The notes: generated by a model not told the origin, from the letters alone. A DNA stretch of 64,000 nucleotides from Dehalobacterium sp040766325 (GCA_040766325.1 JAXGQR010000002.1:124001-188000); one strand, 5' to 3'; shown: positions 46,896 to 56,075, counted from the stretch's first letter. Program-made: numbers and translations.

Positions 46896-47055
46896 TTATC
46901 CACAGATCCATTCTTGCAAATTGCGCCTTTGAACAGGCGCTTTACATATTTAAGCACCTATAATTTATTTTTTCCCCTGACTAAGCTATTTTTTTCTTCC
47001 ACACCTTTTTCCCCGCAGTTCTAAGTTATTAACAGACTTATCCACATTATCCACA
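46896..47055. promoter_or_regulatory. Cluster of three consensus DnaA boxes in a 494-nt intergenic region
   Basis: TTATCCACA occurs at 46896-46904, 47038-47046 and 47047-47055, the last two directly abutting. Degenerate matches (TCTTCCACA near 46995, TCGTCCACA near 47062) lie nearby, in AT-rich sequence. The region 46643-47136 has no gene; it also holds a GTGGCT/AGCCAC hairpin (46709-46738) and a GCGCCT/AGGCGC hairpin (46923-46940). Confidence 0.65.
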
Positions 47056-47136
47056 GTTTCTTCGTCCACAAGTGGACAATATATTAAGGATTGAATATCT
47101 GATGTTTTTTATAAAAATACCTAAAGTTCCGTCACC

Positions 47137-48153
47137 TTATAAAGTGAATAAAGATAAGTTCGGCACGGCGTTTAACGTCAAATCAGCAAATTCTCCTTTT
47201 AGATACTTATAATACGCGGCACAACCAATCATCGCCGCATTATCCGTGCATAAAACAGATGATGGCCATAACACATCGATATTTTCCTGTGCAGCTTTTT
47301 CTTGAAGCATTTCTCTTAAACAGTGGTTAGCCGCAACTCCACCAGCTAATAGAATCGTTGATACCTTCTTCATTTTTGCAGCCGCAACAGTCTTAGTTGC
47401 CAATACTTCACAAATCGCCTCCTGCAATCCCGCCGCAATATCTGGGATATCATACGGTTCATCCTTCATTTTACATTGATTTAAATAATTTAACACTGAG
47501 GATTTGAGGCCGCTGAAACTAAAATCCAAACTGTCTTTTTCTAACCAGGCTCTGGGAAAATTATGTTTTTCTTTGTTGCCCTGTAGGGCAAACTGCTGAA
47601 TCTTCGGTCCCCCTGGATAACCTAAACCCAAATGCCGAGCTACCTTGTCAAAGGCCTCTCCCGCAGCATCATCTCTTGTTTGTCCTAATAAAATATATTC
47701 CCCTCTTTGGGGAAGGTAAACCAAACTGGTATGTCCTCCAGATACAACCAAAGCCACCAAGGGGAATTCTAAATCCGGGTGTTCTAAAAAACCGGCATGA
47801 ATATGTCCTTCTAAATGGTGTACTCCAATAAGTGGTATGTCTAGGGCATAGGATACCGCTTTGGCATAAGAAAGACCTACCAAAAGAGCTCCCACTAACC
47901 CCGGTCCGTAAGTGACTCCAATACCATCCATGTCTTTAAAATTCATATTTGCTACCTTTAAAGCCTCTTGTACCACAAAAGGCAGGGCCTCTAAGTGTTT
48001 TCTGGAAGCAATTTCCGGAACAACACCACCATATTTTTGATGAATATCAATTTGTGATGAAATAACATTAGATCTGATGACCCTCCCGTCCTGAATAACA
48101 GCAACGGAGGATTCATCGCAGCTGGTTTCTATGGCTAAAATATTTACTGCCAT
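47137..48153 (-). CDS. tsaD: tRNA threonylcarbamoyl transferase TsaD
   Basis: Catalytic subunit of the t6A37 tRNA modification. 338 aa. ILAIETSCDESSVAVIQDGR at the N-terminus, metal-site histidines in HHLEGHIHAGF, and ASAG-type motif ALVVSGGHTSLVYL. Downstream of rimI with a 50-aa gene between them. Confidence 0.97.
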   Translation of the reverse strand: MAVNILAIETSCDESSVAVIQDGRVIRSNVISSQIDIHQKYGGVVPEIASRKHLEALPFVVQEALKVANMNFKDMDGIGVTYGPGLVGALLVGLSYAKAVSYALDIPLIGVHHLEGHIHAGFLEHPDLEFPLVALVVSGGHTSLVYLPQRGEYILLGQTRDDAAGEAFDKVARHLGLGYPGGPKIQQFALQGNKEKHNFPRAWLEKDSLDFSFSGLKSSVLNYLNQCKMKDEPYDIPDIAAGLQEAICEVLATKTVAAAKMKKVSTILLAGGVAANHCLREMLQEKAAQENIDVLWPSSVLCTDNAAMIGCAAYYKYLKGEFADLTLNAVPNLSLFTL

Positions 48154-48223
48154 TTTGATCTCCTTTATACGAAAAATAAGATAAATCTTCTCTAAAAAAG
48201 GTTAATACTTTCCAAGAGACAAA

Positions 48224-48247
48224 TAATAAAGCCCCTAGGGGCTTTAT
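48224..48247. terminator. Palindromic terminator between the 50-aa gene and tsaD
   Basis: AATAAAGCCCC-TA-GGGGCTTTATT, 5 nt past the small gene's stop and followed by ATTTGTC on the minus strand. It would reduce read-through into tsaD. Confidence 0.85.
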
Positions 48248-48251
48248 TTTA

Positions 48252-48404
48252 TCATGATACAAAAGTTAGCGTTAGGGCTATTACGGCGATTAAGCAAACT
48301 GTAAATACACCATAACCGATAAAAGTATATTTATGGACATCTTCCGGTGTTTGAGGGAAGGGATACTTCCTCATCAACTCCATAGGTTCCTCATGTCCTG
48401 CCAT
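48252..48404 (-). CDS. 50-aa single-helix membrane protein within the t6A operon
   Basis: ATG 48404 to TGA 48252, preceded by AAAGGAGG at 7 nt. Sequence starts MAGHEEPMELMRKYPFPQTP, has a cytoplasmic proline-rich part and a C-terminal helix GVFTVCLIAVIALTLTF. Lies between rimI and tsaD. I do not recognise a family. The strong ribosome site and terminator argue for expression. Confidence 0.72.
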   Translation of the reverse strand: MAGHEEPMELMRKYPFPQTPEDVHKYTFIGYGVFTVCLIAVIALTLTFVS

Positions 48405-48437
48405 GTAAATGCCTCCTTTCTCTCATATCCTAATCTC

Positions 48438-48899
48438 TTAAAACATCTGTTCCAATGTCTTCCACATAATAATGGCATCTTCCTTGGTGTCGGTGTAATA
48501 ACCGCGACGGCGCCCTGCATTTTTGAAACCCATTCTTTGATAAAGATTTAGCGCAGGCACATTCGATGGCCGTACCTCTAAGGTCATCCGTAGAGCCCCT
48601 TGCACCATGCTTTGGACAATTAGATGGGAAAGTAGCTTTTCCCCGATTTTTTGGCCCCGATAGTCCGGATGGACAGCTATCGTTGTAATATGAGCTTCAT
48701 CAATTATAATCCACATTCCTCCATAGGCTACCACCCGTCCATTTAGTTTGCCGACACAATAATAGGATAAGGAGTTATCATATATTTCACTGATAAATGC
48801 CTGTTTACTCCACGGTGTAGGAAAAGAGCATTGTTCTATTGCCAAAACCTGCTCCAGATCCTCCTCTTGTAAAGGTACAAAATCAATATCCACTGTCAT
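48438..48899 (-). CDS. rimI: Ribosomal protein S18-alanine N-acetyltransferase RimI (GNAT)
   Basis: GNAT acetyltransferase, about 153 aa, with acetyl-CoA loop VHPDYRGQKIGEKLLSHLI and the family start DFVPLQEEDLEQVLAIEQCS. It overlaps the tsaB stop (ATG 48899). tsaE-tsaB-rimI-tsaD linkage supports RimI. Confidence 0.94.
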   Translation of the reverse strand: MTVDIDFVPLQEEDLEQVLAIEQCSFPTPWSKQAFISEIYDNSLSYYCVGKLNGRVVAYGGMWIIIDEAHITTIAVHPDYRGQKIGEKLLSHLIVQSMVQGALRMTLEVRPSNVPALNLYQRMGFKNAGRRRGYYTDTKEDAIIMWKTLEQMF

Positions 48900-49609
48900 C
48901 AACAGCGATCACCATGGGTCTGCACCCATTTAACTTCCGCTTCAGAAGGTCTTAAATAAAAAGGTTTAATCTCAAAAAGATTGCTACCCAGTCCACGCTG
49001 AAATTTTTGTAATCCTATAAGTGCAACCTGTGCGCCACGTAACAAATTGTGACTTGGCGGAGCAAAAGCAGCTCTTTCTTTCATGCGATCAATAATCATT
49101 TCCTGATAAACAGGCGCCCCTTCACCTAAAAAGGTGACCTTCTCCCCTAAATCCATCAGTTCTAACACCAGTTTCTCCGGAGCCACAGCCTGATAAGGAG
49201 ATAAACGAGTCATGCGCCCAGCCTCGTAGCGATATAGAGCCGTGTAGACTTCATTTTTTCGAGCATCCAGCATGGGGCATAAAAAATGCGGTACCCCGGG
49301 TAAATTCTCCACCAGAGCATCCAAAGAAACAACACCTACAACCGGTAGTTTCAGGACTTGTGCCAAACCTTGGACAGTTGCCAGTCCAATACGCAACCCG
49401 GTAAAGGAACCGGGGCCTACAGTCACAGCAATCCCCTGAATATCTGTCCAGGTGATGCCGGAATTTTTTAAAAGGCTGTCCAGTAAAGGAAGCAACCTCT
49501 GGGAATGTGTTTTCCCAATATTCAGCCAGTTTTCTGCTAAAACTCCCTGTTCATCCACAATTGCCACGCCACAAGCCTTGGTAGCTGCATCAATCCCTAA
49601 TATTTTCAT
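48899..49609 (-). CDS. tsaB: TsaB, t6A biosynthesis dimerisation subunit
   Basis: Inactive ASKHA-fold partner that activates TsaD. 236 aa starting MKILGIDAATKACGVAIVDE, with VTVGPGSFTGLRIGLATVQG. Overlaps tsaE by 20 nt and rimI by 1 nt, so the three are translationally coupled. Confidence 0.95.
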   Translation of the reverse strand: MKILGIDAATKACGVAIVDEQGVLAENWLNIGKTHSQRLLPLLDSLLKNSGITWTDIQGIAVTVGPGSFTGLRIGLATVQGLAQVLKLPVVGVVSLDALVENLPGVPHFLCPMLDARKNEVYTALYRYEAGRMTRLSPYQAVAPEKLVLELMDLGEKVTFLGEGAPVYQEMIIDRMKERAAFAPPSHNLLRGAQVALIGLQKFQRGLGSNLFEIKPFYLRPSEAEVKWVQTHGDRC

Positions 49610-50075
49610 CTTTTTCTAACGCTCCGATCACATTGGCCCATTCTCCACCGACATCAATAAAACGCAAGATGCGAAATTCAGCCCCGTTTGGTTCCCACCC
49701 CTTTTGAATATCAATTTTCAGGTAAGAGGAAGGTAAAATTGATGATACCCGTTCTGGCCATTCGATTAAGGTTATCCCTGAGGAATAAAAATATTCTTCC
49801 ATCCCCAGATTTTCCAGATCCTTTTCCTCTTCCAATCGATAGGCATCCATATGATATAGGGGATGGGTTCCTTGGTATTCGTTAATGATGGTAAAAGTGG
49901 GGCTGGAAACCTCTTCTTGCACCTTTAGTCCATGGGCTACGCCCTTAACAAAAACGGTTTTACCCGCACCTAACTCTCCATAAAGTGCAATAACTATCCC
50001 TGGAGGCAAATGAGAGGCCAGACATTTACCCCACTGAAAAGTTTCTTCAGGGCTTTTTGTTTTGATGGTAAGCAA
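49590..50075 (-). CDS. tsaE: TsaE, t6A biosynthesis ATPase
   Basis: 161 aa P-loop protein with ALYGELGAGKTVFVKGVAHG (Walker A, about residue 35) and SPTFTIINEYQGTHPLYHMD. Head of the t6A operon. Confidence 0.95.
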   Translation of the reverse strand: MLTIKTKSPEETFQWGKCLASHLPPGIVIALYGELGAGKTVFVKGVAHGLKVQEEVSSPTFTIINEYQGTHPLYHMDAYRLEEEKDLENLGMEEYFYSSGITLIEWPERVSSILPSSYLKIDIQKGWEPNGAEFRILRFIDVGGEWANVIGALEKDENIRD

Positions 50076-50153
50076 GGTATTCTTCCTCCCCTAAGAAATT
50101 CCATAAATCTATTTCCATTATAACCAAAATAAAACCCTTTAGCCAACGGAACC

Positions 50154-51296
50154 TTAAGCAGGTTCCCCTTGATCATGATAAACGACACAACCGTCAATAA
50201 TCACCGTTTCCACAATGGACTCCATAGACAGAATACTACCACTGATGATAAGAATATCGGCATCTTTGCCTATAGATATACTGCCCACTCGATGATCAAC
50301 ACCCAGAATTTGTGCTGCATTGATGGTAATTGATTTCAGAGCATCTTCCTCTGACATTCCGGCCTGAAACACTAGTCCTGCGCAAAGGGAGAGATATTGG
50401 ATGGGCACCACCGGATGGTCCGTTGTTAACGCCACCTTTACGCCGGATTGGACTAATAAACCAGGGGTTTTCCAACTTTTGTCCTTCATTTCCACCTTAG
50501 CTCGATTCACTAAATGCGGCCCGGAAATCACCGGGATATCCCCCTTGGCCAGTTCAGTACCGATACTTTGACTGTCCGTCCCATGAATAATCACAATGGG
50601 CATATCAAATTCCTGAGAAATACGTACGGCCGTCATAATATCGTCAGAGCGATGAGCATGAGCGTGTAGGGAAATTTCTTTATTCATTACTTTGACGACG
50701 GGTTCTAAAAGAAGATCTCGTTCCTTCGGTGCAGCAGCATAGTTTTGTGCTTTGGAAAACAGCTCTCGGAGCATACCTGCTGTGGCCATGCGGGTAGAAG
50801 GGGTTTTCTTTTGCTCACCATAAACTCGTTTGGGGTTTTCCCCAAAAGCAATTTTTAGTCCTGCCGGTTCTTTTAAAACCATTTGATCCACAATGTGCCC
50901 ATGGGTTTTTAAGATTGCTATCTGCCCACCCACCACATTGGCACTGCCGGGGCTAACTGCAACGGTGGTAACTCCTCCGCCGATGGCATCATGAAAGGCT
51001 AGATCGTGCGGATTAATCCCATCGATTGCGCGCAGATGAGAAGTTAGAGGATTGGTCATTTCATTGGTATCATCCCCCTCGTATCGATAAACCTCTTCCG
51101 CAATGCCGATATGAGTATGGGCATCGATTAATCCCGGCATCACTACCTTGCCCTGAGCGTTAATCACATCTGCTCCCTTGGGAATCAAGATATTATCACC
51201 GATCGCCACAATTTTGCCCTGGTCTATTAAAACCGTCCCTTTATGATAATTCTTTCCTTCCATCGTCAGAATTTTTCCATTTGCAACAGCAAGCAT
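50154..51296 (-). CDS. Amidohydrolase, imidazolonepropionase-like
   Basis: Metal-dependent hydrolase of the amidohydrolase superfamily, 380 aa. Substrate unknown. N-terminal beta-sandwich with ANGKILTMEGKNYHKGTVLI, then metal ligands HTHIG in GLIDAHTHIGIAEEVYRY, HAHAHRSDD (about residue 210) and IHGTDSQ; an aspartate in TTDHPVVPIQ is probably the last ligand. Ribosome site AGGAGG 10 nt upstream. Isolated from tsaE by 78 nt. Confidence 0.86.
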   Translation of the reverse strand: MLAVANGKILTMEGKNYHKGTVLIDQGKIVAIGDNILIPKGADVINAQGKVVMPGLIDAHTHIGIAEEVYRYEGDDTNEMTNPLTSHLRAIDGINPHDLAFHDAIGGGVTTVAVSPGSANVVGGQIAILKTHGHIVDQMVLKEPAGLKIAFGENPKRVYGEQKKTPSTRMATAGMLRELFSKAQNYAAAPKERDLLLEPVVKVMNKEISLHAHAHRSDDIMTAVRISQEFDMPIVIIHGTDSQSIGTELAKGDIPVISGPHLVNRAKVEMKDKSWKTPGLLVQSGVKVALTTDHPVVPIQYLSLCAGLVFQAGMSEEDALKSITINAAQILGVDHRVGSISIGKDADILIISGSILSMESIVETVIIDGCVVYHDQGEPA

Positions 51297-51337
51297 AAAA
51301 CCGTACCTCCTAACAGTTGAACGATAAAGTGAAACTT

Positions 51338-51455
51338 CTATCAGTAGGGGTTTTCTTCATCCCCTGCTGATAGTTAGTTGAACCAATCAGGAACTTAGCG
51401 TCTGTTATCCCCCACTTACAGAAGTAGGGTCTTACGGACGGTTAGTGCGTGATAA
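51338..51455. repeat. Structured intergenic element with two hairpins
   Basis: CTATCAGTAGGGG (51338-51350) pairs with CCCCTGCTGATAG (51361-51373) in a 13-bp stem with one G-U pair and a 10-nt loop. A second hairpin, CCCACTT-ACAG-AAGT-GGG type, is at 51410-51429. Flanking GTGAAACTT (51329-51337) and GTGATAAAACTT (51449-51460) are similar. No gene is present in the 209-nt gap 51297-51505; the element may be a small mobile palindromic repeat or a structured RNA. Confidence 0.45.
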
Positions 51456-51505
51456 AACTTTCGCCATAAAAAGCCAAAACCCTGCAATGATTCTAAAGGA
51501 AAGTT

Positions 51506-52207
51506 TCAATGACAACAAGCTTGAATAAATGCCTGAAACAACCGAAAGCTCCCTAGGTGCTGCTGCCAAAGACATTCCGGGTGCCACTGCACACCCATAA
51601 CAAAAGCATGCTCAACGCCTTCAATTCCTTCAATCACCTGATCGGGTGCAAGCGCTGACACCTTGAGTCCCGGAGCAGGGGTTTTCACTGCTTGATGGTG
51701 AAAGCTGTTCACCTTTAGATGCTCTCCAGGCATAATTTGGCTTAGTTTTGTTCCAGGAACCAGATGCACTGAGTGGGTCGGACAATCCCTGGGAGCTGCT
51801 TGATCATGCTTTATTGTTGATACCAGCTGACTCTTAATATCTTGGAATATTGTACCGCCCAAAGACAGATTCAATACTTGGCATCCCCGGCATACCGCCA
51901 GTATTGGTTTTTCCGATAAGAAAAAATCCTTACACCAGGAAAGTTCAAAAACATCTCGTTCCGGTGTAATTTCTCCCATTCCCGGAATAGGTTCTTCGCC
52001 AAAAAGCAAAGGATTTACATCCACCCCTCCCGATAAAACCAGCCCATCGATGCTTTTTAGATATTTTTCTTTTACGCTTTGCCGGGCGGTGGAAGGTATT
52101 AGTAGAGCTGCTCCACCTACAGCTTCGATTGCTTTAATGTAAAAGTGTCGTAAAAAAAAATTTAACCCATCTTCGCCACAAGTAATTCCAATCAAAGGTA
52201 CCTTCAA
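51506..52207 (-). CDS. Class I glutamine amidotransferase-like (peptidase C26, PuuD family)
   Basis: About 233 aa, gamma-glutamyl-gamma-aminobutyrate hydrolase type. Nucleophile in ILAVCRGCQVLNLSLGG (Cys of CRG), LSGGVDVNPLLFGEEP, and the C-terminal catalytic FVMGVQWHPECLW (His, Glu). TTG start at 52207 with GGGAGGAG 5 nt upstream preferred over 52222. Substrate not established; polyamine-pathway genes are not nearby. Confidence 0.9.
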   Translation of the reverse strand: MKVPLIGITCGEDGLNFFLRHFYIKAIEAVGGAALLIPSTARQSVKEKYLKSIDGLVLSGGVDVNPLLFGEEPIPGMGEITPERDVFELSWCKDFFLSEKPILAVCRGCQVLNLSLGGTIFQDIKSQLVSTIKHDQAAPRDCPTHSVHLVPGTKLSQIMPGEHLKVNSFHHQAVKTPAPGLKVSALAPDQVIEGIEGVEHAFVMGVQWHPECLWQQHLGSFRLFQAFIQACCH

Positions 52208-52262
52208 GATTTCTCCTCCCAAATAAAACAGCCAGGCTACAACTCCAGCCTGACCAATAATT

Positions 52263-52613
52263 TTATACTTCTACTAAGCCTAAACTAATCTCCAAAGCTC
52301 GATTAACGCGCTGCATAACATCTTCACCGATGACTGCAATTTTGTGTTGCAGTCGACTTTTATCTATGGTACGCACCTGCTCCGCTAAAATAACCGAATC
52401 TTTTTCCAGACCGGTTTTTTCTTTGGGTAGTTCCACATGTGTGGGAAGTTTTGCTTTATTGATTTGGGAGGTAATTGCGACCACAATTGTCGTTGGACTA
52501 TATTGGTTGCCAATATCATTTTGCACAACTAAAACAGGCCTGGTGCCTCCTTGCTCCGAGCCCTGAACCGGATTTAGTTGGGCAAAAAAAACTTCCCCGC
52601 GTCGTACAATCAT
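52263..52613 (-). CDS. ndoA: EndoA/NdoA-type MazF endoribonuclease toxin
   Basis: Type II toxin cutting mRNA (UACAU in Bacillus). 116 aa, MIVRRGEVFFAQLNPVQGSE at the start and ILAEQVRTIDKSRL near residue 77. Overlaps its antitoxin by 4 nt; alr lies upstream, the usual alr-ndoAI-ndoA order of Firmicutes chromosomes. Confidence 0.95.
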   Translation of the reverse strand: MIVRRGEVFFAQLNPVQGSEQGGTRPVLVVQNDIGNQYSPTTIVVAITSQINKAKLPTHVELPKEKTGLEKDSVILAEQVRTIDKSRLQHKIAVIGEDVMQRVNRALEISLGLVEV

Positions 52614-52888
52614 TTTCCACGCTCCGCTCGGTTTACAGTTGTGTTTTCCTGCGCTTCATTCTCCATGGCAAAACATTCACAGGCAATAGATAAATTTATC
52701 ACGGCCATCTCCTGATAGCCCTTTTTCATTTGTTCCTTTAGTATACGACGACGCCGCTCTACAATATAAAACTGCATTGCTTCTCGAATAAATTCACTTC
52801 TGTTTTTATTCTCATCATTAACAATCCCATCGAATTCTTGAAGCAATTGATCAGGAACACTAATCATAATCCTTCTTAAATTGGGCAC
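52610..52888 (-). CDS. ndoAI: EndoAI-type ribbon-helix-helix antitoxin
   Basis: About 92 aa. GTG start at 52888, 6 nt after GGAGGTG. N-terminal RHH motif (LRRIMISVPDQLLQEFDGIV) and a C-terminal toxin-neutralising tail. Binds its own promoter and the toxin. Confidence 0.92.
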   Translation of the reverse strand: MPNLRRIMISVPDQLLQEFDGIVNDENKNRSEFIREAMQFYIVERRRRILKEQMKKGYQEMAVINLSIACECFAMENEAQENTTVNRAERGK

Positions 52889-52995
52889 AGGGTACACCTC
52901 CATAAGATATATCTCCAGAGTTACAAATATTATATACGTTTTTCCATATTATTTGCAACATATTCACAACTTATGTTTCAGGTAAATACTGGTAA

Positions 52996-54132
52996 TCAGT
53001 TTTCGTTGATATAGACGCGAGGAACTCGCTCACTGAGCATGCACACGATTTCATAATTAATCGTATGCAGCTTGCCGGCAATTTCTTCTACTGTAATGCA
53101 TTCTTGCCCTTGGTTTCCAAAAATAACGGCCTCGTCATCAATTTTTACTTGGGGTACCGATGAAACATCCACCATCAACTGATCCATACAAATCGTTCCC
53201 ACTGTGGGGACTCTCCGTCCTCCTAGAAGCACCTGGCTCTTGTGAGTTAAGGATCTGGGATAACCATCCGCATAACCTATGGGCAAGGTTGCAATCACCC
53301 TTTCACTTTGCGCAGTATATTTACGCCCATAACTGATACAGGCACCGGCATCAACATTTTTAACAAAGGAGACTCTGGTCTTCAAAGTCATGGCCGGTAT
53401 GAGTTTAATTCGATTCCGCTGCACCTCTTCCGACGGATAGAGACCATACAAAATGATCCCCGCCCGCACCATATCAAAATGGGTCTCCGGCATATCAATC
53501 AACCCGGCACTGTTGGCAGCATGTTTTAAAGGAATATGAATTCCTTCCTGCTCCAACTGAGAGATAAATTCCTTAAATATGGTTAATTGTTTCCGTGTGT
53601 AAGATTTATCTTCTTCGTCTGCGGCAGAAAAATGGGTAAAGAGGCCCTCCACGCACAAACCGGGCAAGGAAACAATTTTTTTTATCACCTCAACCGATGC
53701 CTTATCCGTATGAAAGCCGATGCGACCCATACCGGTGTCAATCTTAACATGACCGATGGCCCTTTCCCCGCGCGCAGTTGCCGCCTTGGACAAAGCCTCG
53801 GCCATCTCCAGGGTATAAAGGGTGGTTGTGATATTATAGTCCAACACCTCTTGGACTTGATCTGTCGGCGTAAATCCCAGGACAATAATGGGGGCTTCAA
53901 TTCCTTGCTCCCGCAAACGCACTCCTTCACTTAGAGTGGCTACACCCAAATATTCCGCACCGTGTTTTAAAGCTGTACGGGCAATTTGCAATGCCCCATG
54001 GCCATATCCATTGGCTTTAACAATGGCCATTAGTTTTGTTTGGGGTTGCAATAAACCTTGGATCGCCTGAACATTGTGGGCCACCGCACCTAAATCTACC
54101 TCCGCCCAAGTCGGGCGAGCAATCTCCTTCAT
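52996..54132 (-). CDS. alr: Alanine racemase
   Basis: PLP enzyme making D-alanine for peptidoglycan. 378 aa; PLP lysine is K39 in MAIVKANGYGHGA, catalytic tyrosine in ISYGRKYTAQSERV (about residue 265), and LPIGYADGYPRSL. Followed by the antitoxin/toxin pair; preceded by nnr. Confidence 0.97.
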   Translation of the reverse strand: MKEIARPTWAEVDLGAVAHNVQAIQGLLQPQTKLMAIVKANGYGHGALQIARTALKHGAEYLGVATLSEGVRLREQGIEAPIIVLGFTPTDQVQEVLDYNITTTLYTLEMAEALSKAATARGERAIGHVKIDTGMGRIGFHTDKASVEVIKKIVSLPGLCVEGLFTHFSAADEEDKSYTRKQLTIFKEFISQLEQEGIHIPLKHAANSAGLIDMPETHFDMVRAGIILYGLYPSEEVQRNRIKLIPAMTLKTRVSFVKNVDAGACISYGRKYTAQSERVIATLPIGYADGYPRSLTHKSQVLLGGRRVPTVGTICMDQLMVDVSSVPQVKIDDEAVIFGNQGQECITVEEIAGKLHTINYEIVCMLSERVPRVYINEN

Positions 54133-54135
54133 AAA

Positions 54136-55689
54136 TCAGCACCCCTCAAATTCCAAAAGTGTTTTTGGCAAATAATTAACAATATCTCCCGCTGCCAAAC
54201 CGGTTTGACTTTTTTCAACTGCCGCCAGATCACCTGCCCGACCATGAAGATACACGGCCAAAGCTGCTGCTTCCACTCCTGCTAAGCCCTGTGCTAGGAA
54301 AGCGCCGATCATGCCGGCTAACACATCGCCGCTCCCTCCTGTCGCCATTCCTGGATTACCGGTAGTATTCACGTAAAGGTGCCCTTCCGGAGTAGCAATT
54401 AAAGTTCGTGCCCCTTTAAGCACGACAATGCTCCGATACCTTCGGGCACAATCTGTTACGGCTGCAACCCGATCTTTTTGAATCTCCGCAACGGTTCTAC
54501 CAATCAAACGCGACATTTCTCCCGGATGCGGGGTGAGAATCACCGGATAGCTGCTATTTTCCAAAAGCTCTCGACACTCTTTCAAAGGAAAAAGAGCATC
54601 GGCATCCACAACCAAGGGACATGGAATATCTCTAATCAGCCCTTTAACTAACCCTAGAGCTTCCTGATGACGGGATAACCCCGGTCCTAAAACCGCTACT
54701 TTACGAGGTAAGATCTTTTTTAAAAGTTCCAATCCCTCTGTTGAAAAGCATCCCTCCGATGTTTCCGGTAAGGGTAAAGACATGGCTTCTGTCAACTTGT
54801 TCTCCAAGATCCCGTTAAGACCGATGGGAATCGCTGCCGTGACTAACCCTGCCCCGGAGCGTACAGCTGCCCAGGCAGATAAAGCCACAGCCCCCGTCAT
54901 GCCCGGGGCACCTCCGATTACCACCACATGGCCGTAGGAGCCTTTATGGCCATCACTTTCCCGAATAGGAAAAAAACTTTGGCAGAGTTCTTGATCTAAT
55001 AAATTCCGGGTAAACTGTCCTTGAGTAATCAATACCCGGGGAAAGGAAATATCGGCTACGATCATCTGCCCCACAAATTTAGCTCCCGGATCCAACACCA
55101 TCCCAATCTTAGGCAAGCCCATGGTTACAGTGACCTGAGCCTGGATACAAGAACCTTTGACCCATCCGGTATTTGCTTCCATGCCGGAGGGTAGGTCGAT
55201 GGCAAGAACCGGTTTCCCGGATTCATTGATCAAATCAATAAGCTTGGCTATTGTCCCCTGAGCCTGACCTTTAAATCCGGTACCAAAAATCCCGTCTATA
55301 ATTAATTCCGTATACATCAATCCCACCTTAACCAGATTTAAATCACGATCAGTAATAATTATTTGATAAGGCAGATTCATCTTACGGATAACGTTCCAGT
55401 TGATAAGTGCGTCCCCATTTAATTCTTCCGGTTTGCATAGGAGGAATATTTTAACTTCACAACCGGCGTTGGCAAGATGTCTAGCAATTACCAGGCCATC
55501 GCCCCCGTTATTTCCTTTACCGGCAAAAACTAAAATCCGTCCTCGGAGCAAACTTTCAGGAAATTGTTCCCGAATTACAGACATTACAGCAAGACCCGCA
55601 TTTTCCATTAAAACGATGCCCGGAATTTGGTAATCATTGATGGCGGTTTGATCTAATTGCCTCATTTCTTCCGCTGTAACCAACTTCAT
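54136..55689 (-). CDS. nnr: Bifunctional NAD(P)H-hydrate repair enzyme Nnr
   Basis: About 517 aa. N-terminal epimerase (YjeF_N; VMENAGLAVMSVIREQ and FAGKGNNGGDGLVIARHLA) and C-terminal ADP-dependent dehydratase (ribokinase fold; VIGGAPGMTGAVALSAWAAV, GSGDVLAGMIGAFLAQGLAG). Start at ATG 55689 after GGGAGTG; upstream codons to 55716 overlap acpS. acpS-nnr-alr are 3-5 nt apart, an operon. Confidence 0.95.
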   Translation of the reverse strand: MKLVTAEEMRQLDQTAINDYQIPGIVLMENAGLAVMSVIREQFPESLLRGRILVFAGKGNNGGDGLVIARHLANAGCEVKIFLLCKPEELNGDALINWNVIRKMNLPYQIIITDRDLNLVKVGLMYTELIIDGIFGTGFKGQAQGTIAKLIDLINESGKPVLAIDLPSGMEANTGWVKGSCIQAQVTVTMGLPKIGMVLDPGAKFVGQMIVADISFPRVLITQGQFTRNLLDQELCQSFFPIRESDGHKGSYGHVVVIGGAPGMTGAVALSAWAAVRSGAGLVTAAIPIGLNGILENKLTEAMSLPLPETSEGCFSTEGLELLKKILPRKVAVLGPGLSRHQEALGLVKGLIRDIPCPLVVDADALFPLKECRELLENSSYPVILTPHPGEMSRLIGRTVAEIQKDRVAAVTDCARRYRSIVVLKGARTLIATPEGHLYVNTTGNPGMATGGSGDVLAGMIGAFLAQGLAGVEAAALAVYLHGRAGDLAAVEKSQTGLAAGDIVNYLPKTLLEFEGC

Positions 55690-55694
55690 CACTT

Positions 55695-56075
55695 TCACTC
55701 CCTTTCCGCAACACAAAAAGCCACAGCATAGTCTTTGCTATGGGACATGGTGATCCCCATATTTATAATGTTTAATCGTTCTTTAATCATGATAGCGTTA
55801 CCACGAAGGACAACGGTAGGCTTTCCTAAAGAGTCTGACAAAATTTCGATATCTTTCCATCCATATCCCCGAAATCCGGTACCTAAGGCTTTGGCAACCG
55901 CTTCCTTTGCAGCAAAACGCACTGCAAGGGAGGCGAAGAAATTATGTCTTTCCCGGCACAAGGCAATTTCCCGCTCTGTAAAAACCCGCTGTAAAAAAGA
56001 TGCCCGTTGGGCAGCCTTTTTGATCCGGGAAATCTCAATAATATCCGCCCCCAAACCGCAAATCATGTGTTTCAC
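55695..56075 (-). CDS. acpS: Holo-[acyl-carrier-protein] synthase AcpS
   Basis: Transfers 4'-phosphopantetheine from CoA to ACP. 126 aa with GADIIEISRIKKAAQR (metal Asp) and RFAAKEAVAKALGTGF (Glu). Start either GTG 56075 or ATG 56066; the ribosome site is weak for both. First gene of the acpS-nnr-alr unit. Confidence 0.94.
   Translation of the reverse strand: MKHMICGLGADIIEISRIKKAAQRASFLQRVFTEREIALCRERHNFFASLAVRFAAKEAVAKALGTGFRGYGWKDIEILSDSLGKPTVVLRGNAIMIKERLNIINMGITMSHSKDYAVAFCVAERE

Noticed and set aside
46643..47136. Chromosomal origin oriC
   Set aside because: Only three consensus DnaA boxes and no dnaA, dnaN, rpmH or parAB nearby.
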